The notes under the pieces are model-generated. The model was not told the DNA's origin, did not search any database, and saw only the letters and a program-made list of their open reading frames with translations. Below are positions 24,772-33,103 of a stretch of DNA of 38,051 nt, piece after piece. The stretch is from Granulicella sp. (lineage in GTDB: Bacteria; Acidobacteriota; Terriglobia; Terriglobales; Acidobacteriaceae). The first letter of the stretch is position 1; every line of letters begins with the position of its first letter. The stretch covers positions 1 to 38,051 of the forward strand of contig JANYLK010000041.1 of assembly GCA_025357875.1 (NCBI GenBank). Direction: 5' to 3'. The translations under genes and the position numbers were made by a program.

Positions 24772-25724
24772 GCGCGGCTCCTTTCTTTGCCGGCGAACAC
24801 GTCCATGGCGAGGTGAACTAGATAAAGGCAACTCAGTGAGACCAGGAACATCAGCCAGCCTGAGAACTCATGGAAGAATCCCATCGCCTTCACCGGGTCC
24901 CAATACTGCACGCACAAGCCTGTTCCGAAAATTCGGGCTACGTTCGCCGTCACCGCGATGAAGAGGCTGGAGACCGCCAACACAACGCGCCTCCAAGTTG
25001 CACGCTCGAGGAAATAGCCGTAGATAACCGCGACCGTGAATAAGCTCATGAGCGATCGAATACCACTACACGCTTCAGCCACCTCAAGCGGCATTGCCGG
25101 CAGCTGAATGATGTTGCCGTCCTGCAAAACTGGTACGTACGCCAACCGCAGCATATCGCTGGCGAAGCGCGACGCCAGCAGTTGCAGCGGAAACGTAATC
25201 TGATTGAAGACAATGGTTGGAAGAGGAATGGCCAGAAGTAGCACAAATAGCACAAACTTTGCTCGGCCCAGCATGGCCTTTCCCAGAAAGGTCCAAACCA
25301 ACCCAGCAGCTAGAACAACAAACGAAGTCCGCTGCAGAAAAAGGTCTGCACCGAGTCTGCCAAGCAATAATTCAAAAAGGGCAAAGACCACCAGTGTCAC
25401 GCCGGTCCAGCTCGGTGCGATGGGAGTGCTGCTAAACTTCTTGCGATTGTCCCAGAGCAGGAACGCGGCGAAAAACGGGATCAGAAAGCCGTGTGAGAAA
25501 TCTGGCAGCTCATACCAGTCGGTAACCAGCTTAACAGCGATTCCGTGATACAGCAGAATCAGCATTGCGCCCAACAGAGATATGGGTCCCCATGCTATCG
25601 ACCACGTCGCGACCGTTGACTCGCTAAAACTCTCCTTACCGGATTCGTGAGAGAGATGGTCGGGCGAAGATTTCGCAGGTTCGGTGCCGGACTTTGTTGC
25701 AGGGATCAAGGTAGTGTCGTGCAT
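24768..25724 (-). CDS. xrtA: Exosortase (XrtA-like)
   Basis: A 318-residue membrane-embedded cysteine protease-like enzyme that cuts PEP-CTERM proteins and passes them to a surface acceptor. About eight transmembrane segments follow a polar N-terminus of about 40 residues. The catalytic triad is intact: C219 in VAEACSGIRSLMSL, R264 in TANVARI and H285 in FFHEFSGW. It is the first gene of a leftward unit with epsI, the PrsT-like gene and two dehydrogenases, and is divergent from the exopolysaccharide export operon. A sigma-54-like promoter lies just upstream (25752-25765). The only PEP-CTERM substrate in this window is at 15954-16544. No strong ribosome binding site is seen before the ATG. Confidence 0.95.
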   Translation of the reverse strand: MHDTTLIPATKSGTEPAKSSPDHLSHESGKESFSESTVATWSIAWGPISLLGAMLILLYHGIAVKLVTDWYELPDFSHGFLIPFFAAFLLWDNRKKFSSTPIAPSWTGVTLVVFALFELLLGRLGADLFLQRTSFVVLAAGLVWTFLGKAMLGRAKFVLFVLLLAIPLPTIVFNQITFPLQLLASRFASDMLRLAYVPVLQDGNIIQLPAMPLEVAEACSGIRSLMSLFTVAVIYGYFLERATWRRVVLAVSSLFIAVTANVARIFGTGLCVQYWDPVKAMGFFHEFSGWLMFLVSLSCLYLVHLAMDVFAGKERSRA

Positions 25725-25751
25725 AAGAGATAGGCTGCTCGCATTCCTCTG

Positions 25752-25765
25752 GCAATTTCAGAACC
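25752..25765 (-). promoter_or_regulatory. Candidate sigma-54 promoter of the exosortase gene
   Basis: Minus-strand AGG-N8-TTGCC keeps the GG-N10-GC spacing and has a complete TTGC at -12. It predicts a start near 25740, about 16 bases before the exosortase ATG. Such a match (six fixed bases at fixed spacing) is expected by chance about once in 4 kb per strand. Confidence 0.45.
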
Positions 25766-25814
25766 TATCGGATTATCGCACGCACGACGTGCAAAGATAA
25801 CCCTGCTTGTACGG

Positions 25815-25848
25815 ACTTAAGTGGATCACCTTGGCACACTTAAGTGGA
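25815..25848. repeat. Pair of direct repeats ACTTAAGTGGA (possible activator site)
   Basis: ACTTAAGTGGA occurs at 25815-25825 and again at 25838-25848, 23 bases apart start to start, i.e. about two helical turns on one face. Each copy centres on the palindrome ACTTAAGT, extended to CACTTAAGTG in the second. The pair lies about 50-95 bases upstream of the leftward sigma-54-like promoter and about 260-300 upstream of the rightward one, a usual distance for enhancer sites. No other perfect copy was seen in the window's intergenic DNA. Confidence 0.55.
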
Positions 25849-26109
25849 ATAACAACAATGCCCTGAGCGGAATAAGATCTCTCACAGCCGGAAGGAGGAA
25901 TTCTTCCACAACCGAACCGGCGCATCCGCACTAAGGTTATATGAATCCTAAAGTTGCCACCATCGGCAGGTGTAAAATCAGAGCATTGCAACACTTACAT
26001 CAAGCATCGTATCTCTGTCTTCCTCTGGACTGGAGAAAGAGTCCCGGAAAGCCAACTCGGCAGTCAAAGCATCCAACATAAGCGCACGCTCATACACGGG
26101 CAGCTACCC

Positions 26110-26124
26110 GGGAAAGAACTCGCT
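26110..26124 (+). promoter_or_regulatory. Weak candidate sigma-54 promoter of the exopolysaccharide operon
   Basis: CGG-N10-GCT (GG at 26110-26111, GC at 26122-26123) keeps the correct spacing, but the -12 side is TCGC and not TTGC. A start near 26135 would leave a leader of about 60 bases before the ATG at 26196 and rules out the ATG at 26130. Confidence 0.25.
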
Positions 26125-26195
26125 AGAGGATGTATCCATTGCCTTCCACGACATATGTGGCCATCATCGGCCTGAATAAGAAAATCGGTTGGAAT

Positions 26196-26831
26196 ATGAA
26201 ATTTCTCTGCACACTTTTTTCAGTTTCCCTAATCTCGGCACTCGGCACCGGTCTGGCCCAACAGGTTACGGGAAAGCCGGTGCTCAGCGCTGCACCGACA
26301 CCTTCGGATCCTGCGCCGGCAGTTTTACCGGTTGCGACACCTCTTACCATCTCTCCCAACTACATTATTGGTGCAGACGATACGCTGAAGATTGAGGTAT
26401 GGAAGGAGTCGCAATTGTCTGGCGTACAGCCTGTTCGACCGGATGGCAAGATAACACTTCCCTTGGTCAACGATGTTGTGGCGGCCGGATTTACCCCCAT
26501 GCAACTCGAGGCGGACATAACCGCCCGTCTGACGAAGTTTGTCACTGACCCTGTAGTTAGCGTGACCGTGCTTGGTGTGCAGAGCAAACGAGTCTTCATG
26601 ATCGGCGAAGTTGGACACACCGGCCCGATGTCGATCACACCGGGAATGACGATCCTACAGGCAATCGCCACCGCAGGTTTAACGCCCTACGCCAACAAAA
26701 AGCACATTTACATCCTGCGTGGCGACCCGACCAAACAACAGAAAATCTTCTTCGACTACAACAAGGCCGTCAAGAAGGGGGACATGCAGGGCGTTACGCT
26801 CGTCCCCGGCGACACTATAGTTATTCCATGA
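26196..26831 (+). CDS. Polysaccharide biosynthesis/export protein (Wza-like, SLBB)
   Basis: A 211-residue exported protein that would form or line the outer-membrane export channel for exopolysaccharide. The ATG at 26196 gives a signal peptide (MKFLCTLFSVSLISALGTGLAQ); the frame extends upstream to 26130 but would bury it. After a Pro/Ala-rich spacer comes the Poly_export domain (YIIGADDTLKIEVWKE...VRPDGKITLPLVNDVVAAG) and one SLBB domain (VFMIGEVGHTGPMSITPGMTILQAIATAGL). It is short and lacks the lipobox and the C-terminal helix of Wza, as in exosortase-linked export proteins. First gene of a rightward six-gene operon; its stop overlaps the next start (ATGA). Confidence 0.92.
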   Translation: MKFLCTLFSVSLISALGTGLAQQVTGKPVLSAAPTPSDPAPAVLPVATPLTISPNYIIGADDTLKIEVWKESQLSGVQPVRPDGKITLPLVNDVVAAGFTPMQLEADITARLTKFVTDPVVSVTVLGVQSKRVFMIGEVGHTGPMSITPGMTILQAIATAGLTPYANKKHIYILRGDPTKQQKIFFDYNKAVKKGDMQGVTLVPGDTIVIP

Positions 26832-28174
26832 AGAAGAGAATCCAATCTATTGTTGGCACGTTCGTTCTCGGGATGACCTGGCTGCTTGTGGTGCTGTTCA
26901 TGCCCGTCGGTAACAGTGTCTTCGCCCAGGCGCTACCCGCCGCAGAAGCTTCGCCGATATCCACCGGATTTGCGTTACCCACGACGCTAGGATCGCTGCA
27001 ATATGCGGTCAGCGCTTCCCAAAGTCTGATCTGGGGATACTATGGGAATTCAGGTGTTGGTGCGGCAACAAACCTCACCGGTGACATCGCCTACCTCTCG
27101 GACAGCAAGAAAGACCCCTTCAGCCTGGTCTTTTCCGGAGGCCACTCTTTTAGCGAATCTGGTCAGGGCTCCTACAGTTATTTGAACCTCGGCTTTTCTC
27201 AGGTTGCGAACGTCGGGCGATGGAACTTCGTCCTGTCCGACTCTGTAAGCTATCTCCCAGGAACCGCGGTCGCTGGCTTATCCGGGGTTCCTGGCACCGG
27301 CGATCTTGGCCTCAACCCCGTTCAGATTGGTGGCGATATCGGACAGGGGGTACTCACCAACTTCTCCAATCGTGTTAGCAACGTCGCTGCGGGTAGTGTC
27401 CAGCGTCAACTAACCGCTAAGACCTCCGTGAGCGGATCCGGCTCCTACAGCACCATGCGGTTCCTAAGCAGTACAGTCAATTCCGCCAGCAGTAGCAGCG
27501 CAGGTTTGGATAACGGTTCATGGACGGCGGGGGGGGGCATGAGCCACCAAATTGATCCTCGCAATTCGTTCGGTGGAAACTATTCTTATTCCAAGTCCAG
27601 CTACCCGGGCAACGCTCTAGGTGTTTCAACACCAACCTTCGTCAGCCAGACCGCAAGCGCGGATTACTCGCATCAATTCACGCGAAAATTGACAGTAAAC
27701 GCCGCTGCCGGACCGCAATGGATCTCACTTGGTTCGGCCGGGAGCGGATCAGCGATAAGCCTGTTTGCCGACATCGCCGCGAGTTACGCCGGCAAGTCTG
27801 CTGTGGCGTCGCTCGCCTTTACTCGCAGCAGCAACAGTGGCTATGGCGTCACAGGCGGCGCCGTATCCAATAGCGCAATCTTCAACGTCAGCCGGACGTT
27901 TGCGGTTGTCTGGAGAGCCTCCGCTACGTCAAGTTATGTGCGGTCGTCGAACTTGCCGGTACCCGGCGTGGCACCCTTTAACATCAATACGGCTGTGGAA
28001 GCAGTCCAGGTTTCGCGGGCCATCCTGCGAAGTCTTTCAGCATATGGCAGCTATACCTTGGAACATCAGTCGCTGCCATTGGCCCCCACGGCGGACTTAT
28101 TCTCGGGCCTTTCGCATGTGATTTCATTTGGCCTCACATACTCACCTAATTCATTGCACCTTGGACGCCAATAA
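26828..28174 (+). CDS. Outer-membrane beta-barrel protein of the exopolysaccharide locus
   Basis: A 448-residue exported protein with signal peptide (basic MKKR, hydrophobic FVLGMTWLLVVLFM, cut after VFA). The rest is a series of alternating polar/hydrophobic strands rich in Ser, Gly, Tyr and Thr, for example SASQSLIWGYYG, FSLVFSGGHSF, GNYSYSKSSY and ASADYSHQFTRKL, as expected for a beta-barrel. By position it corresponds to the XrtA/PEP-CTERM outer-membrane protein of other loci, probably the polymer exit or an anchor. The start overlaps the export-protein stop. A run of nine G (27529-27537) lies inside the reading frame and could slip. Family assignment is by context and strand pattern rather than a motif. 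Confidence 0.82.
   Translation: MKKRIQSIVGTFVLGMTWLLVVLFMPVGNSVFAQALPAAEASPISTGFALPTTLGSLQYAVSASQSLIWGYYGNSGVGAATNLTGDIAYLSDSKKDPFSLVFSGGHSFSESGQGSYSYLNLGFSQVANVGRWNFVLSDSVSYLPGTAVAGLSGVPGTGDLGLNPVQIGGDIGQGVLTNFSNRVSNVAAGSVQRQLTAKTSVSGSGSYSTMRFLSSTVNSASSSSAGLDNGSWTAGGGMSHQIDPRNSFGGNYSYSKSSYPGNALGVSTPTFVSQTASADYSHQFTRKLTVNAAAGPQWISLGSAGSGSAISLFADIAASYAGKSAVASLAFTRSSNSGYGVTGGAVSNSAIFNVSRTFAVVWRASATSSYVRSSNLPVPGVAPFNINTAVEAVQVSRAILRSLSAYGSYTLEHQSLPLAPTADLFSGLSHVISFGLTYSPNSLHLGRQ
27529..27537 (+). repeat. Nine-G tract inside the outer-membrane barrel gene
   Basis: The codons GCG-GGG-GGG-GGC carry nine consecutive G. Gain or loss of one G would shift the frame and truncate the barrel at about half length. 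Runs of this length in surface-protein genes cause phase variation in other bacteria. Confidence 0.7.
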
Positions 28175-28183
28175 GGAGGATCT

Positions 28184-29713
28184 ATGCTTGGTCATCGAGC
28201 ACTGAACGTAGAAGACTATCTCAACATACTTAAGCGGCGCTGGTGGATGTTTGTCATCCCAGCGATCATTCTCCCCATCGTCGCGGTGGTAGCCACCCGT
28301 TTTATCACTCCCGAATACATCTCCTCCGGCCTTATCCTGATCGATCAGCAGAAAGTGCCTGCGGAGTTTGTCAGCCCTGTCGCTAACGATGCGCTCGACA
28401 ACAGGCTGGCCTACATGACTGAGAAAATATTGAGTCGCTCCAGCATCGAGCCAATTATTACGCATTACAACCTGTATGCCGACCAGCACCTGCCCATGGA
28501 CGCACGTGTGGACCTGGCCCGTAAGGCTCTTCACATTGAAGCCATTCAGTCAACTATTGCGCGCTCGAATGGACTTCCAGGGTTCAAGATTGCTTTCACA
28601 GCAAGCGATCCCCAGACAGCGCAACAAGTCTGCGCCGAAATCACCTCATTATTCACGAAGATTAACACGAAGGACCAGGTTGATAAGGCGGAAAACACAA
28701 ATTCATATTTGAAGGCGCAGATTAACAACGCTCGGCAAAACCTCGCGGATATGGACGCCAAGGTTGCAGCATTCCAGAAGCAGAATTTTGGGATGCTTCA
28801 GAGCGATGAGACCAGCAACGTAAACATCATGACTAGTCTTAATTCCCGCTTGGATGCGACCACGCAGGCCATCCAGGCCCTAGAGCAGAATAAGTCGGTT
28901 GGAGAAGCACTGCTGGCGCAGCAAACTCTGCCGATCACATCATCTGGCCCGGCTGCGCAAGCTCCCCAGGTTCACGAGAAGGAACTCCAAAGTTTGCTGG
29001 CTCAGAAGGCCGACCTGGAATCCCGCTACACCGCCGATTATCCTGAGGTCAAAACGGTAAACCGCCAGATCCAGGACTTGCGTGCTGAGATGGCCAGGCA
29101 AAGTTCTGCGCCGGTGGTGGCTACTCCCACGACATCGGGGCCGAGTCGGTACGATTCGCCGAACGTTGTGACGCTGCGCGCCCAGCTACGCGGCATCGAC
29201 GTTCAAATTCAGGCTAAACGTAAGGAGCAGGACACACTTCAGGCGCAAATACGCGGCTATGAGGGTCGAATTCAGTCGAGTCCTGCAGTCGATGCAAAAT
29301 ACAAAGAATTGACCCGCGACTATGAAACCGCTCAGGCTTTCTATAACAATCTGCTGCAAAAAAATAATCAGTCACAGATGACGACTGACATGCAGAATCG
29401 ACAGGAAGGTGAGACCTTCACCATTCTGGATGCGGCGAGTCTTCCCACCGAACCTAAGTTCCCGAAGCCGATCGCCTTCGCGGCGGGTGGCTTAGGCGCG
29501 GGCATTGCGCTTGGCTTCCTTATCGTCGGACTGCTGGAGTACAAAGACACTTCGCTGCGCACAGAACGCGAGGTGTGGGACTTCACGCATTTGCCGACCC
29601 TCGCAGTCATCGCATGGTCCGGCGATGCGGCAGAAGGTACGAATCGAAAAAACGGCGGGCTAAGACGGCTTTTCGGTCGCAAGTCGCGGAAGGAAGCGCT
29701 CGCTGATGCTTAG
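28184..29713 (+). CDS. Exopolysaccharide chain-length determinant (Wzz/TIGR03007-like)
   Basis: A 509-residue inner-membrane co-polymerase that sets polymer length and contacts the export channel. It has the Wzz layout: a cytoplasmic start (VEDYLNILKRRWWMF), first membrane segment (VIPAIILPIVAVVATRFI), a large periplasmic part with long coiled coils (ENTNSYLKAQINNARQNLA; LQSLLAQKADLESRYTADYP), and a second membrane segment (IAFAAGGLGAGIALGFLIVGLLEY) after the Pro-rich SLPTEPKFPKP. The C-terminal tail is basic with no ATPase domain, the kinase being separate (30615-31616). AAGGAGG stands before the ATG. It lies 9 bases after the barrel gene and 8 before the ATPase gene. Confidence 0.92.
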   Translation: MLGHRALNVEDYLNILKRRWWMFVIPAIILPIVAVVATRFITPEYISSGLILIDQQKVPAEFVSPVANDALDNRLAYMTEKILSRSSIEPIITHYNLYADQHLPMDARVDLARKALHIEAIQSTIARSNGLPGFKIAFTASDPQTAQQVCAEITSLFTKINTKDQVDKAENTNSYLKAQINNARQNLADMDAKVAAFQKQNFGMLQSDETSNVNIMTSLNSRLDATTQAIQALEQNKSVGEALLAQQTLPITSSGPAAQAPQVHEKELQSLLAQKADLESRYTADYPEVKTVNRQIQDLRAEMARQSSAPVVATPTTSGPSRYDSPNVVTLRAQLRGIDVQIQAKRKEQDTLQAQIRGYEGRIQSSPAVDAKYKELTRDYETAQAFYNNLLQKNNQSQMTTDMQNRQEGETFTILDAASLPTEPKFPKPIAFAAGGLGAGIALGFLIVGLLEYKDTSLRTEREVWDFTHLPTLAVIAWSGDAAEGTNRKNGGLRRLFGRKSRKEALADA

Positions 29714-29721
29714 AGGCAGCC

Positions 29722-30618
29722 ATGTATAAAAGTTTTTTCCATCTGCAAAGCAACCCGTTCGCTGGCAGTCCGGATCCGCGGTTCCTTTACATGATGCCGC
29801 ATACCCGCGAGGCCCTCGCGACTCTTGAGTACGGCATCTCCGCGCACAAAGGATTTATCGTCCTGACGGGCGAGGTAGGCACTGGGAAGACGACGCTGCT
29901 TCGCCGCGCCCTCGCATCCTTGGACCAAAGCCGCGTTTTCAGTTCGTTTGTCTTCAATCCGCGTCTGGACGTGATCGACTTCCTTGAGTTCATTCTTTCG
30001 GACTTTGGAATCATCCCGCAGAATCGAACCAAATCAGGAATGTTGATTCAGTTGAACCGATGGCTGATCGAGCGTTTCCGCCGCGAAGAGACCTGTGTCA
30101 TCATAGTCGACGAAGCTCAAAATCTCGATTGGGACCTACTCGAAGAGATACGTCTGCTGACCAATCTCGAAACCACTTCCGAAAAGCTCGTGCAAATTGT
30201 TTTGTCGGGCCAGCCGGAGTTGGAAGAGAAGCTGCGCGCCCCGGATGTTCGCCAACTTCGCCAACGAATTGCTTTATGGGCACGCACCCACGCCATAACC
30301 GCCGAACAGACTGCAAACTACATTGCCCAGCGTCTGCTCATTGCCGGCACGTCGGAACGTATCTTCTCCGACGAAGCCGTGGCGGCCATCCACCGGGCAA
30401 GCCGAGGAATTCCACGCATCATCAACCTTATCTGTGAGCACTCTCTCATCCTGGCCTACGTAGAACAGCTATCCCAGGTGACGGAGCCCCTAATTAATGC
30501 GGTCGCGCGAGACCTCGACCTTGACCCGCAACCCTTTATGGTCTCAACAACTCACAACACCTATTCCACAAACTCCACGCTTCCATCGCAGAAGCACCCA
30601 GGAAGGGAAGAGAGATGA
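29722..30618 (+). CDS. XrtA-associated AAA ATPase (ExeA/GspA-like)
   Basis: A 298-residue cytoplasmic AAA ATPase of the kind placed in exosortase/exopolysaccharide loci (TIGR03015-like). The start YKSFFHLQSNPFAGSPDPRF is the ExeA-type N-terminus; Walker A is GEVGTGKTT (K56), Walker B VIIVDEAQ (D130, E131), followed by the sensor-like VLSGQPELEEKL and RQRIALWARTH. The C-terminal lid domain is present (SRGIPRIINLICEHSLILAY). No peptidoglycan-binding domain follows. It may power or control assembly of the export machinery; that is inference. Its stop overlaps the autokinase start by four bases. Confidence 0.9.
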   Translation: MYKSFFHLQSNPFAGSPDPRFLYMMPHTREALATLEYGISAHKGFIVLTGEVGTGKTTLLRRALASLDQSRVFSSFVFNPRLDVIDFLEFILSDFGIIPQNRTKSGMLIQLNRWLIERFRREETCVIIVDEAQNLDWDLLEEIRLLTNLETTSEKLVQIVLSGQPELEEKLRAPDVRQLRQRIALWARTHAITAEQTANYIAQRLLIAGTSERIFSDEAVAAIHRASRGIPRIINLICEHSLILAYVEQLSQVTEPLINAVARDLDLDPQPFMVSTTHNTYSTNSTLPSQKHPGREER

Positions 30619-31616
30619 GCAAAATATACGAAGCGTTGCGCCAGGCCGAACTGGATCGCGCCAAAACCAGCCCCATTCAATCTGATACACGCCCCATCAT
30701 TGCCGTTAGCTCCCAGGCCGTGCTCGACAACGAGCGTGAACCCGCGTTCTTAAGTACGATCCGATCCACAGTTACGATGCCTTCGATAGCCAAGCCTACT
30801 GAGAACAAAGCACCTCTAGCAGACATGTACGGGACGACTCGGAAAGAAGCCTTAGATTCGGCCGATCTTGACCTCAGTAAAGTGCGGCTGACCGTGTGGA
30901 ATCCATTGCAGGCTCAACTTCCTGCACTCGACGAACGGGGAAACGCGATCGAGCAATTCCGCAGCCTGCGCTCGCGGATGCAAGAGTTTCGCGATTTAAA
31001 TACTTTGAAATCAATCTTGATCTCGAGCGGACTTCCGCAAGAGGGGAAGAGTTTCGTCACCGCCAACCTTGCGATTTCTTTTGCCCGGCACAAGGCTGGT
31101 CGCGTCCTTCTGATCGATGGAGACATGCGGCGTGCCACCCTGCACAAGTTGCTCGGATGCCCGCAGGGTCCTGGTCTGACCGAGTATCTCGCCGGCGACG
31201 CCTCCATCGTCGAGGTTATGCAGCGACCTAGTCTGGACGGTTCTGACGGGCCGCTCCCCACCGGCCTGGCCTCGCTCACCTTCATTCCTGCCGGCAATGA
31301 GCATGACAAGGCCGCGGACCTATCAGGCAACCAACGGTTTGGCCAACTCATCGCAGCGGTCTCACCTCACTTCGACTGGATCATCATCGACTCCTCTCCC
31401 GTAAATCTGGTTTCTGATGCAGTCAATCTCGCACGCTCCTGCGACGCGGTGTTACTCGTCGCACGCGGGGGGGTCACGAAATACGAGGTTGCCCAACGCG
31501 CAGTTGCGGAATTAAAGGCTTCAAAAGTACTTGGAATTGTGCTGAACGCCGTCAAGAACCCGCCCGCCACCGGAGGTTACTACGGTTACGATGGATACGA
31601 CAAGATAGAAGAATAG
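30615..31616 (+). CDS. Tyrosine autokinase (BY-kinase, CpsD-like) of the exopolysaccharide locus
   Basis: A 333-residue cytoplasmic bacterial tyrosine kinase that works with the chain-length protein to control polymer synthesis. Start MSKIYEALRQAELDRAK is the usual XrtA-kinase N-terminus. Seen: a Walker A loop SSGLPQEGKS (K145), Walker A' LLIDGDMRR (D168, D170), Walker B WIIIDSSPV, and a C-terminal tyrosine cluster (Y322, Y323, Y325, Y328 in YYGYDGYD) that is the likely autophosphorylation site. The membrane part is absent because it is supplied by the Wzz-like protein (28184-29713), a split layout as in Gram-positive CpsC/CpsD. AAGGGAAG precedes the ATG. Confidence 0.92.
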   Translation: MSKIYEALRQAELDRAKTSPIQSDTRPIIAVSSQAVLDNEREPAFLSTIRSTVTMPSIAKPTENKAPLADMYGTTRKEALDSADLDLSKVRLTVWNPLQAQLPALDERGNAIEQFRSLRSRMQEFRDLNTLKSILISSGLPQEGKSFVTANLAISFARHKAGRVLLIDGDMRRATLHKLLGCPQGPGLTEYLAGDASIVEVMQRPSLDGSDGPLPTGLASLTFIPAGNEHDKAADLSGNQRFGQLIAAVSPHFDWIIIDSSPVNLVSDAVNLARSCDAVLLVARGGVTKYEVAQRAVAELKASKVLGIVLNAVKNPPATGGYYGYDGYDKIEE

Positions 31617-31633
31617 TCAGGGGCGAACAAGGC

Positions 31634-33010
31634 ATGATCCGGTTTTTGAACGTCTATTACCCCACGCGGACAGTTGTTCTGCTGTTCTGCGAGGCATGCA
31701 TCGTTGCGGGATGTTTTCTTGCGGCCACCTGGATCATGCTCGGAAACCAGGCTATCTATATTCTCCAGCTTGAGGGCGGCTTCCTCAAGATCGGCGTCAT
31801 CACGATCGTCAGCATCGTGCTGTCCTACTACTTCGACCTCTACGAGCCAAGCATCGTATCAGGGCGCCTTCAGATCTACTTCCGTATTCTGCTTGTACTG
31901 GGCTTCGACTGTTTTATCCTCTCCGCCTTCCTTCTGTTTGAACCGGAGGTCACCATTGGCCCCTACGTCTACGTGCTAGGCTTTGTGTTCCTCGCGCCTT
32001 CTCTCATCCTGATGCGAAGAGCGTATGAGTGGGTGATCGGCCGGAAGGTATTTCGCGAACGCATCTACGTACTTGGAGCTGGAGATTACGCACGCTCTAT
32101 CGTGGACACCATCCGCTCTCGGCCCGACCTTGGAATGGAAGTAGTCGATTGGCAGGACGTGCAAATGGAGCCCTCCGATCGTAAAAAAATGTGGATTGCA
32201 GCTCTCGACAATATAGGCAAAGCCACGCTCCCAGTGCACCGGATTATCGTCGCTATGGAAAGTCGCCGAGGAGAGTTGCCGGTGCAGGAGTTGCTTACGC
32301 TGCGGTTTCAGGGGATCGCGGTCGAAGAAGATGGAACTCTGCGCGAACGCCTGTACGGCAAGATTCAGCTAGACGGGCTTCGGCCTTCTAACTTTCTTTA
32401 CAGTGAAGGTTTTCGAATACGTGCCTCGCAGCAGCTTACTCGCCAGATCGTGTCTATCTGCGCAGCCGCTTTTGGGCTGTTGGTCTTCCTGCCATTCTTT
32501 CCTTTGGTCGTTCTGGCAGTGAAACTCTCATCCAAGGGACCCCTTTTCTTCCGCCAGCAGCGTGTCGGTATGGGTGGGCGCATCTTCGGCGTCATCAAGT
32601 TTCGAACGATGTTCACCGATGCGGAAGCGGGGGGCGCCAAATGGGCGACGAAAAATGATCCACGCGTCACCAGCGTGGGCATGTTCTTGCGTAAGACTCG
32701 TATTGACGAGATTCCCCAACTCTGGAATGTGTTGCGAGGGGACATGGGCTTTGTCGGTCCGCGTCCCGAAAGACCGGAATTCGTCACCTGGCTTACCGAG
32801 GAGCTTCCGTTCTACTACCTAAGGACGCTTATTCGCCCCGGCCTCACTGGTTGGGCGCAGGTACGATATGGGTACGGCGCTTCGCTGGCCGAGACCAAGG
32901 AAAAACTTGAGTACGACCTCTACTACATCAAGCACATGTCGCTTGGTCTGGATCTGCTCATCATGTTTGAAACCATCAAGACGATTCTTCGTCGACGCGG
33001 CGCCCAATAG
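31634..33010 (+). CDS. Initiating polyprenyl-phosphate sugar phosphotransferase (TIGR03013-like)
   Basis: A 458-residue inner-membrane enzyme that transfers a sugar phosphate from a nucleotide sugar to undecaprenyl phosphate, the first step of exopolysaccharide repeat synthesis. The N-terminal half has about four membrane segments (VVLLFCEACIVAGCFLAATWIML, FLKIGVITIVSIVLSYYF and others) and a Rossmann-like region (RIYVLGAGDYARSIVD). One more membrane segment (FGLLVFLPFFPLVVLAVKL) leads into the catalytic domain with FRQQRVGMGGRIFGVIKFRTM, DEIPQLWNVLRGDMGFVGPRPERP and GLTGWAQVRYGYG. Last gene of the rightward operon. The flippase and polymerase expected for such a pathway are not in this window. 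Confidence 0.93.
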   Translation: MIRFLNVYYPTRTVVLLFCEACIVAGCFLAATWIMLGNQAIYILQLEGGFLKIGVITIVSIVLSYYFDLYEPSIVSGRLQIYFRILLVLGFDCFILSAFLLFEPEVTIGPYVYVLGFVFLAPSLILMRRAYEWVIGRKVFRERIYVLGAGDYARSIVDTIRSRPDLGMEVVDWQDVQMEPSDRKKMWIAALDNIGKATLPVHRIIVAMESRRGELPVQELLTLRFQGIAVEEDGTLRERLYGKIQLDGLRPSNFLYSEGFRIRASQQLTRQIVSICAAAFGLLVFLPFFPLVVLAVKLSSKGPLFFRQQRVGMGGRIFGVIKFRTMFTDAEAGGAKWATKNDPRVTSVGMFLRKTRIDEIPQLWNVLRGDMGFVGPRPERPEFVTWLTEELPFYYLRTLIRPGLTGWAQVRYGYGASLAETKEKLEYDLYYIKHMSLGLDLLIMFETIKTILRRRGAQ

Positions 33011-33103
33011 CAAACAGAGTTGATGACGGAATCCGTCTACACCCTAACGTCTGTGCCGTCGGCAACAATTGTGGTGTCGAATTGATGGAAAGCAGAGTAT
33101 CGT

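Larger units (their letters stand above)
25725..26195. other. Divergent control region between exosortase and exopolysaccharide export operons
   Basis: No gene is visible in 471 bases. The region holds a leftward sigma-54-like promoter (25752-25765), two direct repeats (25815-25848) and a weaker rightward sigma-54-like site (26110-26124). An in-frame ATG at 26130 exists but lies ahead of the signal-peptide start. Confidence 0.55.
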
